This document shows, piece after piece, positions 27,298 to 36,200 of a DNA stretch of 64,000 bases. A program made the position numbers and the translations under genes. This DNA is from Lentisphaerae bacterium GWF2_57_35. Its GTDB lineage: Bacteria; Verrucomicrobiota; Kiritimatiellia; CAIQIC01; GWF2-57-35. A model generated the notes under the pieces. That model saw only the letters and a program-made list of their open reading frames with translations, did not search any database and was not told the origin of the DNA. Every line of letters begins with the position of its first letter. The stretch's first letter is position 1. The DNA lies in assembly GCA_001804865.1 (NCBI GenBank), contig MHBK01000036.1:51957-115956 (forward strand), written 5' to 3'.

Positions 27298-28254
27298 ATG
27301 GTGACAGAGAATAGTTCATCGCCGGAGCAAGTCATCGCAGCGGATCAACTGATCAAGACGTTTCGCGATTTCTGGCATCGGCCGCGCGTCCAGGCAGTCC
27401 GAGGCATTTCCTTCGAGGTGCGACGGGGCGAGGTGTTCGGCTTGCTCGGTCCCAACGGCTCGGGCAAGAGTACGACGCTAAAAATGATCCTGGGACTCCT
27501 GCATCCGTCCAGCGGCGCCCTGAACGTGCTGGGGCATTCGCCGCGCGACGTCAAGACCAAGGCCCGCATGGGCTATCTGCCGGAAGAATCCTACATCTAT
27601 CCCTACCTGACTCCCAAGGAAACCCTGGATTTCTACGGGCGGTTGTTCGACCTGGATCGTTCGGAACGCCGCCGCCGCATGGAAGAACTGCTCGACATGA
27701 TCGGCCTTTCGCATGCACGGCATCGCGCCGTCGGCGAATTCTCCAAGGGCATGGCCCGCCGCGTGGGACTCGCTCAAGCTCTGATCAACGATCCGGATTT
27801 GATCGTGCTCGACGAGCCGACCTCCGGCCTCGATCCCCAAGGCTGCCGCCAGATCAAGGACCTGATCCTCACTCTCGCCCGCCGCGGAAAAACCGTCCTG
27901 CTCTCCTCCCATCTGCTCGCGGATGTCGAGGATGTCTGCGACCGCATTGCCATTCTGTACAACGGCCGCATCCAGGCGCAGGGCGCCATTCGAAATCTTC
28001 TGGAGCAACAAGACCTCCACCGGTTTACCATTCCGGATATCCCGGCCCCGCAAATGCAAAAATTGCTGGTCGCCTTGCGGGAAGTGCTCGGGCGCGAACC
28101 GGAACTCGACCACCCGCGGCGCAATCTGGAACAGTATTTCATCGACGTGATCGAACAGGCCAAGCAAAGCGCGCCCGATCCCTCCGGCGTTACGCCGTCC
28201 GGACGCGTGGCCGAATATTTATCTTCGGAAACCAACCCGCAGCCGCCTTCATGA
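27298..28254 (+). CDS. ABC transporter ATP-binding protein
   Basis: A 318-residue ATPase of the ABC-2/CcmA-like type. Walker A is GPNGSGKST near residue 50, the signature is a variant FSKGMARRVG near 147, Walker B LIVLDEPTSGLDP follows near 168, and the H-loop is in LLSSHLLADVEDV. A roughly 85-residue C-terminal extension is typical for this branch. It lies 22 bases after the first permease with AAGGAAG as ribosome site and overlaps the second permease by 4 bases (ATGA), so the three are translated together. Confidence 0.95.
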   Translation: MVTENSSSPEQVIAADQLIKTFRDFWHRPRVQAVRGISFEVRRGEVFGLLGPNGSGKSTTLKMILGLLHPSSGALNVLGHSPRDVKTKARMGYLPEESYIYPYLTPKETLDFYGRLFDLDRSERRRRMEELLDMIGLSHARHRAVGEFSKGMARRVGLAQALINDPDLIVLDEPTSGLDPQGCRQIKDLILTLARRGKTVLLSSHLLADVEDVCDRIAILYNGRIQAQGAIRNLLEQQDLHRFTIPDIPAPQMQKLLVALREVLGREPELDHPRRNLEQYFIDVIEQAKQSAPDPSGVTPSGRVAEYLSSETNPQPPS

Positions 28255-29630
28255 AACGCATCCTGGCCATCGCATCCATAGCCGTTCGCAACGCCATCCG
28301 TTCCAAGGTGGTGTTGATCCTGCTGGCGTTTCTGTTGCTCGCGATTCTGGGGTTGCCCCTGACGATCAAGGACGACGGCACCGTCGCCGGACGCGTCCGG
28401 CTGGTCCTGAGCTATACGCTGGGCGCCGCCGAATTTATCCTGGCCTTGGCCACCCTGTGGGCCGGCTGTTCGGCCATCTCGAACGAAATCGACGAAAAGC
28501 AAATTCACCTCATCGTGACCAAGCCCGTCCGCCACGCCCAGATCTGGCTCGGCAAATGGCTGGGCCTCATGTTCGTCAACGCCGCGCTGCTGCTGGTCGC
28601 CGGCGTCGCCGCCTACGCCTTGTTGCTCTGGAGCCTGCGGCCGGAACGCCTGAGCGACAGCGACCGGAAAATTCTTGCGGAACAAATCCTGATCGCGAGG
28701 AAACCCTGCGAAGTCGATACGATCGATGTGGCGCCCCAGGCCCGCCGGGAATTGGAAAGCCGCCAGGCACAAGGCCAGATTCCAGCCAACGTGCCGCCCG
28801 ATGTCGCTTATCAAGCCATCCACCAAACGCTGCTCAGCCAAGCCTACATAATTCCCCCGGGACAAAAACACACCTGGACGTTTCACCTGCCCAATACGCA
28901 TCAAGAAGAGCACCCGCTCCTCGTCCGGTTTCGTTTTTCGTCCTCCATGATCGGGCCTGCGCCGACCCACGTCCGCTGGCTCGCCGGACCGCCGTCTCAG
29001 CCGGATCGCTTTCGCCTGGAGCAGGAAAACATCCCTGGCCCCTTATACACGCTGACCATCCCCCATCAAGTGCCGGACCGCGGACAACCCTTTTTGCTGA
29101 CCTATGAAAACATCCACCCCGAGCCCGTCACCATCGTGTTCCATCCGCAAGATGGCCTGCAACTGCTCGCCTATGCCGGGAGTTTCGCAACCAATTATGT
29201 CCGCGCGCTGCTGATCGTCCTTTTCCATTTGGGCCTGCTGACAGCCTTGGGCGTCACGGCCGGCAGCTTGTTTTCGATGCCGGTCGCCTCCTTCGTATCG
29301 ATCTTTGTCCTCATTTTGTTGGGCATGAGCCGACTCATCCAAGGCATCGCCACCCAAACGACCCTCCTGGCGCCGGTCGGGGAATCGGGCCAAGCCCCTC
29401 ACCTGTGGATCATCCTGCTGCGCGCGATTTACAAAGGTCTCTACGCGGCCATTCATCCCCTGCAAGCCGTAGAAGATCCGTTGCAAATGATCTCGACCGG
29501 CATCTGCGTCCCCTGGTCCATGGTGGCCTCTGTGTTTGGAATGAAAATTTTGCTCTATACCGGCGCCCTCGCCTTGCTGGGCGTGTGCGTCTTGAACCGC
29601 CGGGAAATCGCATTGCCGGGATCGCATTAA
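28251..29630 (+). CDS. ABC-2-type transporter permease (second, with large loop)
   Basis: A 459-residue membrane protein. Hydrophobic helices at about 10-30 and 45-130 are followed by a soluble extracytoplasmic region at about 135-310 rich in beta-type sequence, then four C-terminal helices. The LIVTKPVRHAQIWLGKWLG segment is the ATPase-contact loop seen also in the first permease. The large periplasmic insert distinguishes it from its partner and may bind substrate or another protein. Start overlaps the ATPase stop by 4 bases. Confidence 0.85.
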   Translation: MKRILAIASIAVRNAIRSKVVLILLAFLLLAILGLPLTIKDDGTVAGRVRLVLSYTLGAAEFILALATLWAGCSAISNEIDEKQIHLIVTKPVRHAQIWLGKWLGLMFVNAALLLVAGVAAYALLLWSLRPERLSDSDRKILAEQILIARKPCEVDTIDVAPQARRELESRQAQGQIPANVPPDVAYQAIHQTLLSQAYIIPPGQKHTWTFHLPNTHQEEHPLLVRFRFSSSMIGPAPTHVRWLAGPPSQPDRFRLEQENIPGPLYTLTIPHQVPDRGQPFLLTYENIHPEPVTIVFHPQDGLQLLAYAGSFATNYVRALLIVLFHLGLLTALGVTAGSLFSMPVASFVSIFVLILLGMSRLIQGIATQTTLLAPVGESGQAPHLWIILLRAIYKGLYAAIHPLQAVEDPLQMISTGICVPWSMVASVFGMKILLYTGALALLGVCVLNRREIALPGSH

Positions 29631-29643
29631 CGAGGTGAATGCT

Positions 29644-30918
29644 TTGAAACGATGGAGTTCCATGCTGTTGTTGGGGTTTAGCCTGCTAATGTTGCTGGCC
29701 GCCGGAGGACTGCATCCGCGCCTGCTGGCCTTGCGGCAGGAGTACCGGCTGAACCAGGCCGCGCCGCTCGAAAATTCGCCGCCGCTCGTCGCCTTCACCA
29801 CCGTCGCCCTCGGCGGCTTCCGCGGCATTCTGGCCGACCTGCTCTGGATTCGCGCCTCCACCTTGCAGGAAGAAGGCCGCTATTTCGAATTGGTCCAACT
29901 CTCCGACTGGATCACCAAACTCGAACCGCGCTTTACCACCGTTTGGGCCTATCAAGCCTGGAACATGACCTATAACATCAGCGTCCTTTTCAACAACCCC
30001 GAAGACCGCTGGCGCTGGGTGCGGCAAGGCATAGCGCTCCTCCGCGACGAAGGCCTGAAATACAATCCCGGGGATACGCATCTCTTCCGCGAGCTGGGCT
30101 GGCTCTTTCAACACAAGATCGGCATGGACTACGATCAGGCGCAACTCTACTACAAAAAAGCCTGGGCCGCCGAAATGACCCGTCTTTTCCAGCTTGGAAC
30201 GAACCCCTCGCCCCACCTTGATTTCGCGAGCTTGTCCGCCGAAACCGTCCAGCGCATGAAACAGGATTATCGGCTCGATCCGAACTTGATGGAAAAACTG
30301 GACCGGGAATATGGCCCCTTCGATTGGCGGCTGGCCCAAGCGCACGCCCTTTATTGGGCTTGCAGCGGCAAACCCTACGCCACCGGCTTCGAAGCCATCG
30401 CCACCGACCGCATGATCCTCCAATGCCTGGCCGAAGCCGTGAAATCCGGACGACTCATCGAAGATCCCGCCCGGGACCTTTTCGTCATGGCGCCGCAACT
30501 GAACCTGCTCCCCCAAGCCCTCAAGGCCTACCGGGAAACCAATACCCGTTACGCCGCCGAAAAAACCTTTGCCACCGCCTATCAGAACTTCCTGCAAGGC
30601 GCCATTCTGCTTTTATACACCTGCAACCAAAACGCGGAAGCCCTCGATCTATATCGCCGCGTTCAGTCCGAATTTCCCGATGAACTCAGCGGCAACTTCG
30701 ACCAAGACATTGTAAGTCTCTTCGCCGGAACCCGAGAGACGCTCTCCCCCGAGAACGCCACAGCCGTCGTCAATGAAGCCCTTCAACAAAGCCTTAAATG
30801 GGAAGCGCAAGGCGATCCCGAACAAGCGCGAGGCTTCGCCCAACTAGCTCAACTGTGCTGGACCGTATTCAACGCCCAACATCCCTTGCCGCCTCTTACC
30901 GGAGCACAGACGTTCTAG
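29644..30918 (+). CDS. Membrane-anchored TPR-like protein of the ABC operon
   Basis: A protein of about 424 residues with an N-terminal membrane helix (SMLLLGFSLLMLLAAGGL) and a helical periplasmic body containing TPR-like pairs (TTVWAYQAWNMTYNISVLF, AQLYYKKAWAAEM). The family appears near ABC-2 exporters in related bacteria by my recollection, but I cannot name it. Start choice: a TTG at 29644 has GAGGTGA 5 bases upstream, better placed than the in-frame GTG at 29635. Last gene of the operon, followed by a strong hairpin at 30926-30970. Confidence 0.7.
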   Translation: MKRWSSMLLLGFSLLMLLAAGGLHPRLLALRQEYRLNQAAPLENSPPLVAFTTVALGGFRGILADLLWIRASTLQEEGRYFELVQLSDWITKLEPRFTTVWAYQAWNMTYNISVLFNNPEDRWRWVRQGIALLRDEGLKYNPGDTHLFRELGWLFQHKIGMDYDQAQLYYKKAWAAEMTRLFQLGTNPSPHLDFASLSAETVQRMKQDYRLDPNLMEKLDREYGPFDWRLAQAHALYWACSGKPYATGFEAIATDRMILQCLAEAVKSGRLIEDPARDLFVMAPQLNLLPQALKAYRETNTRYAAEKTFATAYQNFLQGAILLLYTCNQNAEALDLYRRVQSEFPDELSGNFDQDIVSLFAGTRETLSPENATAVVNEALQQSLKWEAQGDPEQARGFAQLAQLCWTVFNAQHPLPPLTGAQTF

Positions 30919-30925
30919 CCCGCAT

Positions 30926-30970
30926 TTCTCACAATGCCCCGCAGCCTGCGGCTGCGGGGCATTGTGAGAA
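30926..30970 (+). terminator. Strong GC hairpin after the ABC operon
   Basis: Perfect 19-base arms (TTCTCACAATGCCCCGCAG and its complement) around a 7-base loop, 8 bases after the stop of the last ABC-operon gene. It is followed by an A-run rather than a T-run on the plus strand, so it is a stable stem that may end or protect the transcript but is not a textbook intrinsic terminator. Confidence 0.55.
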
Positions 30971-31168
30971 GAAAAAATGTGTCCGGTGAGTGCATTTCTG
31001 ACGTTAGGGCCGATTTGGGGCACACCACCCTCAACCCCCATTGTTTTTCCGGTGCCGGGGACAGCACGCCTTAGGTCACGACGATTCCATGAACGGTTGC
31101 CTCAGGTTCGCGAACGCCTGCGCGAAAACCGCCTGGCTCGGGCACCCGCTCGCCAAGTGGATCAACCT

Positions 31169-31211
31169 CGTCACCGGGTCCGTCACCGGGTCGGACCTCA
31201 GCAAGTCAAAA
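31169..31211. repeat. REP-like sequence, left copy
   Basis: CGTCACCGGGTC is directly repeated at 31169-31180 and 31181-31192. The following stretch 31187-31208 (core CGGGTCGGACCTC then AAGTCA) recurs inverted at 33089-33110 with 20 of 22 matches. The two copies bracket the transposase and the tyrosine-transposase remnant. The remaining gap 30971-31168 holds no gene I can support. Confidence 0.75.
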
Positions 31212-31305
31212 GCCGTCAACAGCTTATCTTAACTTATACCCCTAAAAAGACTGTTATACTTACATTCCGCACTTTTTGAAGGCGATTAAGGAGGAATTAT
31301 TTTGG

Positions 31306-32841
31306 CTAAGTTCCCGTCCAGAAGCGTAGTTCACTTAGCGCGAGCAACTCCAGCACGGATCGGTGCACCGGCTTGAGGACATCCCGAAACTCTTGGAAGT
31401 CGCCCTGTGGGTCTTCAATTCGGTAGGTGGAAAGACCGGCAAAGGTTTTCAGGACTTGGGAGGTGGTGGGGTGCGGCGCGTCACGATCCTCCGGGTACAA
31501 CTTCAAAGGCTCGCGCTTTTGTTGGCTCAAGGCTTGGCGCAGTTGGCGTTCCAGCAGGGCTTGGGCCATCAGGGCGACAAAGAAGATAAACAAATTGGCT
31601 TCGACCCGTTGGACTTTCTTAAACAACAAGGGAGCGACGCCATGGACATGCTTGAGCTGTTCGAAGCGTTTTTCCAATCGCGGCTGATATTTCCAAGCTT
31701 TCAGGACCTCGACCGGCTCAAGCGCCGGATTCGTGCAAAGCAAAGGGAAAAGGCCGTCTACGCGACGCTCCGCTTTCAGCGCTTGAGGGTTTTGTTGCCA
31801 CTCCAGATGGTAATGGGCTTTCTGCCGGATTCGATAGCGGGCTTTTTCTCCAGGGGGACGGCCTCTTGGGCGCAAGCGCACCCGATTATAGCGAGTCGCC
31901 AGGCGCACGTTTATGAAGGGCTCTACCTGATACTTATCCAAGATGGCCTGAACGGCTTTTTGAATCGGCGCCTGCCGGCTGAGCCGAGGCGTGTTGAGTT
32001 TGGGGGCCAACTGCGCGAGCGCTTTTTCCGCTTGGCGCAAGTGTTCCTGGCGGGCGGCCTGGTCGCGATGGCGTTTTTCGCTGGAAAGGAACCAGTAGAG
32101 GGGATAGCGCCCGGGGAAGAGTTCGTAGCGCCCGGTAAAGAGGGAAAAGTACTCCGTGACGGATTCTTCATTAGGCTTGGGCCTTCGCCAAACAAGCTTT
32201 TTGCCGAGGGGGCCGGCGCGAAGCCGCTGGATGAACTCGCGCACGGGGGTGAGGTTGCCGGGCACGATTGTGAGGGCTTGGCCTCCTTGAGCCACGATGT
32301 GAGCCAACTGGTCTTGCGTGCAGAGCTTGCAGTCGGCCACATAGAGAAATTGGGCGCTGCCATGCAAGTCGCGCAGATCGTTCCAGGTGTCGATATGGGT
32401 GGTCGAGTCGTTGCGGTTGCCCGGATAGACATGATAATGGATGGGCGCCGCCCCGTCGGCCGAAAGGCTCAAGGTAAAGAGCAGTTGCTTCAGATCCGGC
32501 CGATGATCCTTGCTGTAACCCCGACGCAGTTCCACTCCGGTCTTGGTGCGTCCGGGGATGTGCCCGCAGGCTTTGATCGAGGTGCTGTCATTGTGAATCT
32601 GGTCAAATCGGATCCCAAAGTTTCGAAGAGCGGAGAGCGCCACGCGGGTTTGCAGAGAGGCCCGGTCCGCCTCGTAGAGTTGATCGAGGGCCCGTCCAAA
32701 CCGATCGTCCGTAAAGCGCATGGAAACATCGCAAGGCAGATCCAGCGAGCGCAAATCCAAGGAAGCGACCCACTCGCTCAATTCGTAGAGCGGGTCTTTG
32801 CTTAACGCCAGGTTCAGCACCAGCAACAGCAGCGCATTCAC
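31306..32841 (-). CDS. DDE transposase, IS1634/IS4-like, probably 5'-truncated
   Basis: A 511-residue transposase. The DDE set is visible: Asp85 in HNDSTSIKACG, Asp170 in YVADCKL, and the Glu in LEKRFEQLKHVHG near 405. GYSKDHRPDLKQ and the insertion between the second D and the E are typical of IS1634 relatives. The present start is a GTG at 32841 that opens directly in what is usually an internal hydrophobic segment (ALLLLVLNLALSKDPLYEL); the same frame stays open for about 23 codons upstream to a TGA without a good start codon. I infer loss of roughly 50-60 N-terminal residues, so activity is doubtful. Neighbours are other mobile remnants. Confidence 0.85.
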   Translation of the reverse strand: MNALLLLVLNLALSKDPLYELSEWVASLDLRSLDLPCDVSMRFTDDRFGRALDQLYEADRASLQTRVALSALRNFGIRFDQIHNDSTSIKACGHIPGRTKTGVELRRGYSKDHRPDLKQLLFTLSLSADGAAPIHYHVYPGNRNDSTTHIDTWNDLRDLHGSAQFLYVADCKLCTQDQLAHIVAQGGQALTIVPGNLTPVREFIQRLRAGPLGKKLVWRRPKPNEESVTEYFSLFTGRYELFPGRYPLYWFLSSEKRHRDQAARQEHLRQAEKALAQLAPKLNTPRLSRQAPIQKAVQAILDKYQVEPFINVRLATRYNRVRLRPRGRPPGEKARYRIRQKAHYHLEWQQNPQALKAERRVDGLFPLLCTNPALEPVEVLKAWKYQPRLEKRFEQLKHVHGVAPLLFKKVQRVEANLFIFFVALMAQALLERQLRQALSQQKREPLKLYPEDRDAPHPTTSQVLKTFAGLSTYRIEDPQGDFQEFRDVLKPVHRSVLELLALSELRFWTGT

Positions 32842-32974
32842 CGAATGCTCCGCGGCAATAAAGTCCGATAGGCTTGCCGATCCCGTGAAAACTTCAAAAG
32901 AAAAGCCCGATCATGGCAGCGATGCGTGACATGATACAGCCCCCAGGTTGGATGTGTCGATTCGCCCTTGGCAT
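32838..32974 (-). pseudogene. Remnant of REP-associated tyrosine transposase (RAYT)
   Basis: The ATG at 32974 starts MPRANRHIQPGG, the usual beginning of RAYT (TnpA-REP, Y1 transposase) proteins. A run of five G residues then breaks the frame; with six G the reading would continue LYHVTHRCHDRAFLLKFSRD, the family's HUH-region start. The reading ends at a TGA overlapping the IS transposase start. Only about 45 of the usual 200-300 residues remain, so it is a frameshifted, truncated pseudogene. The flanking inverted REP-like sequences fit this family. Confidence 0.8.
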
Positions 32975-33088
32975 GAAGAAGACTCTACCTCCATGAATCC
33001 TCTTTGCATAGCTCGTTTTTCAACCCCAAAAATCGATCCATACGATCCTTTTTACCCCTGTAAATGTAAGTATCACATTAAAAGTTAA

Positions 33089-33135
33089 TGACTTACCGAG
33101 GTCCGACCCGACTCACCCGCCAAAACCCGACTCAC
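33089..33135. repeat. REP-like sequence, right copy
   Basis: 33089-33110 is the inverted partner of 31187-31208 (20 of 22 matches). It runs into a direct repeat of ACCCGACTCACCC at about 33107-33135. Together with the left copy it marks the ends of a former REP/RAYT-type unit. The rest of the gap up to the hairpin at 33189 shows nothing else I can identify. Confidence 0.7.
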
Positions 33136-33188
33136 CCCAAACCTCCCCCCGCCCCCTTCGAGGAAAAAAGGGTCACATCCCGCCGAGA

Positions 33189-33214
33189 GAGTCGCCGGTT
33201 TGCCCCGGCGACTC
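33189..33214 (-). terminator. Hairpin after the giant propeller gene
   Basis: Arms GAGTCGCCGG (33189-33198) and CCGGCGACTC (33205-33214) form a 10-base GC-rich stem 8 bases after the stop codon of the giant gene. On the minus-strand transcript a run of six U occurs about 20 bases further on, so it is a plausible but imperfect intrinsic terminator. Confidence 0.6.
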
Positions 33215-33221
33215 CGTGCTA

Positions 33222-36200
33222 TCAGGGCAGAACCACTTTCACCCGGTAGAACCTACGGATGGTCGAGTTGGTGTCCGACAGGGTCATATGGGCGTTGGTC
33301 CCCGTCACGCTGCTCATAGCTGGAATATTGTTCCAACCGCTGCCCAGCAAATCGTCGCGATATTGCAGGGTATAGACGCGCGAGGTCGAGGCTTCGAAGG
33401 ACGCCTCCCAATTCAGGCCGAGAGGAGCCAATTCCACCCCCAGGAACGATTGGGAATTGTTCGGGTCGGAATCGGCGATCCATTCCTCATAGTTGTCCAC
33501 CAAGTCGCCATCCGAATCGCTGCCGGCCAGCCCGTTCGTTCTTCCGCCGAAATGGAGAGTTTCCCACCAGTTGGGAATGCCGTCGCCATCCATGTCCCAG
33601 GAAACGCGGACAACGCTGATCGAATCCGACGATACGGCGCCCAACCGATTGCTGATCGAGAAGGCGATTTCATTGGTTCCGATTCCCAAGACAATGTCGG
33701 AAATGCTCCAGGCGGGTCCGCACGGGAACGAACCGTGCGCGCCGGTCAACGAATTCGACCACGAAACGTAGGTCGTGCCGCCGGCATTGTTGGTCCCCTC
33801 GATGCACAGGCTCATATCCTCGAATTCGACTTCCGTTTGCGAGGTCTGCACATGAATCTCGGGCGTCTGGGTGTCGAGCCCGTAGCGAACGATCATGACG
33901 CTGTCCGACACGGCGATGCCGGCGGCATTGGTGGCCGTCACGACGACCGCATTGGTCCCCACCGCCAGCGAAACGCCCGAGACCGTCCAGGGTTCCGATG
34001 AGGCAAAGGCGCCCACCGCTCCATTGGCGCCATTGCTCCAACTCATGCTTCCAACCACATGGGCGTTAATCCGTCCGCCCAGCGTATACTGGTCGACGTC
34101 GTAAATCACTTCGGCCGCCGCATTGGTCATATCGACCACCGGATAGCCGTGATCCTGGTAAACAAAGGCCGTTGAGGGCGACCAGGCGCTCTGGAACCGG
34201 CTTTCCGACAAGACGCGCATCCGCCACACATAAGCGCCGGTTTGCAGGTTCGGAATCGTTTGCCGAATGGTCGATACCCCGTCGCCGACCGAAGCCGAAT
34301 CCACCCAACCGCTGTCCCAGTTGAACACGCCGCCCGCCAGGTCATTGGTCGAGCGGGCTACCTGAATTCGATAGGCATCCTGACCGTAACGAACAAACGC
34401 CTGTGTATTCAGCATGACCGCGTTCTGTTCGCCGGACACCCCCGCGTTGCCCAACACAAGATCCAGGCGACTATCGCCGTTGAGGTCGCCCAAGGCGCAG
34501 GCATACGAACCGTTTTCCGCGGCGGTCAACTGGACTCGCGTCCAAGCGGCCGGGTTTTCCCCATTGTTCAGGTAGAGGCTGCTGGCGCCCTGGAATTCCG
34601 CGGCCGCCACATCCGGCTGGCCGTCGCCGTTCACGTCGCCCACCTTGACGTCCAGGGTGGCCGAGCTGCGCGCGGCGCCCAGATTCTGACGAATCCATCC
34701 GCTGGGCGCGGCGCCGTCGTTCCACAGCACATAATCCTGCTCGTTCTCGTTGCCGACGACCACATCGAGCCGTCCGTCGCCGTTCAAATCGCCCAACGCC
34801 AGGGCCGTGGTGGCATCTGAAAGACCGTCGCCGAGCGATTCGCGCGTCCAGGTATCGGGGCTCGCGCCATTGTTGATCAGGACGTGATTCTGAGCGCCGT
34901 AGTTGCCGGCCACAACATCCGGCAAACCGTCGCCGGTCACATCGCCGACGACCACGCTCCTCGTGTCATACGTCACCGCCGCTCCCAGCGATACGCGCGT
35001 CCAGGCATCCGGGCTTCCACCGTTATTGAGCAGCACCACCGACTCGGAACCGCTATTCCCGATAATCGCCTCCGGCAGACCGTCGCCGGTGAGATCGCCC
35101 ACGGCAATGGCTCTCGAATCGTCAGCCGTTTCAGGACCGAGATTCAAGCGCGTCCAGGTGTTGGGCGCTTGCCCGTTGTTGAGCCGGATCAGATTCTGGC
35201 CATAGTTGGCGGCCATCGCGTCGGGGCGCCCGTCGCCGTTGACGTCGGCCACGGCCTGCGCATGGGTCGCGTCCGAAAAAGCGCTGCCGATATTCACCCG
35301 GCTCCAGGAAGCGGGCGCCGCGCCGTTATTAACGAGGACGTAATTCTTGGCATCGTAGTTGCCGACGACCACGTCCGGCAGCCCGTCTCCCGTCAGATCC
35401 GCGATATCGACGTCAAAGGTCATATCCGCAAGACTGTCGCCGAGCGTAGCGAAAGCCAGCGACGAAACGCTGCCGGTGTTCAGCGCATCGGCAAAGTTCC
35501 AGGAGAAGGAAGGTCTCGCTTCGCCGAGGGTAGCCGGCAACCACTGACGGCAAACCTGAAGGCCCGTGACAAATACCGCGCCCGTAGGATAGGCTCCGGG
35601 ATCTTCGGGCAAAACTCCTGCGTGCGTGACGGAAAGAGTTCCGCTTGCGCTGACGTTTCCGAAGGTATCTTCCGCCCAGACGGCCATTGTCTGCGACTGC
35701 CCTGCCGCCACGGGCAAGGAAGACTGCCAGGCCATGTACTTGGAGCCGGCGGGCGCCAGGCTTTCGCCGGTCTGGCCGGTCGCCAGATTCCGCCAAAGAA
35801 TCCTGGCAATGCCCACATTGTCCGTAACCGAACCGGAGACGAACAGCGCATCGCCGTAGACGGTCTGACCGGAAAGGGAAGAATCCAACGTCAGGGCCGG
35901 CGGCGCCAGATCGTAACAACCGATCACGACGGAATCGCCTATGTCGATGCCCAACCGGGTCGGGCACCAAACGCGAATCGTATTATCCGTCTGTATCGCC
36001 AGTTCACAAGCAATGACGCCCTCCGCGGGCCACCGATTGGTCTCGGGAAGCAAACTCACCCAGCCGGCCGCTCCGGTCGCCTCGTTGGTCCAATAAACGC
36101 GTTCGCCGGCCAGACTCTGTTGGCTGACGACGCCAAACAACTCTGCCGTCCTGGCCGAGGTCGTGTAATCGCCGTAAGTGCGCATCCGGCGAGCGGGCGC

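Larger units (their letters stand above)
31252..33077. mobile_element. Possible IS element bounded by 15-bp inverted repeats
   Basis: TGTTATACTTACATT at 31252-31266 and the complement of TGTGATACTTACATT at 33063-33077 match at 14 of 15 positions and enclose the transposase. The span, 1.83 kb, suits an IS1634-type element. However it also contains a fragment of an unrelated tyrosine transposase, and no target duplication is clear next to the ends, so the boundary may be a product of later rearrangement. Confidence 0.5.

Noticed and set aside
31090..31233. Plus-strand frame of about 47 codons beginning MNGCLRFANAC
   Set aside because: It runs through the REP-like direct repeats and has no ribosome site. 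It might be a RAYT-related fragment, but I cannot support that.
31240..33090. Target-site duplication of the IS
   Set aside because: TAAAA-G strings occur near both ends but not at matching distances from the inverted repeats, so I do not claim one.
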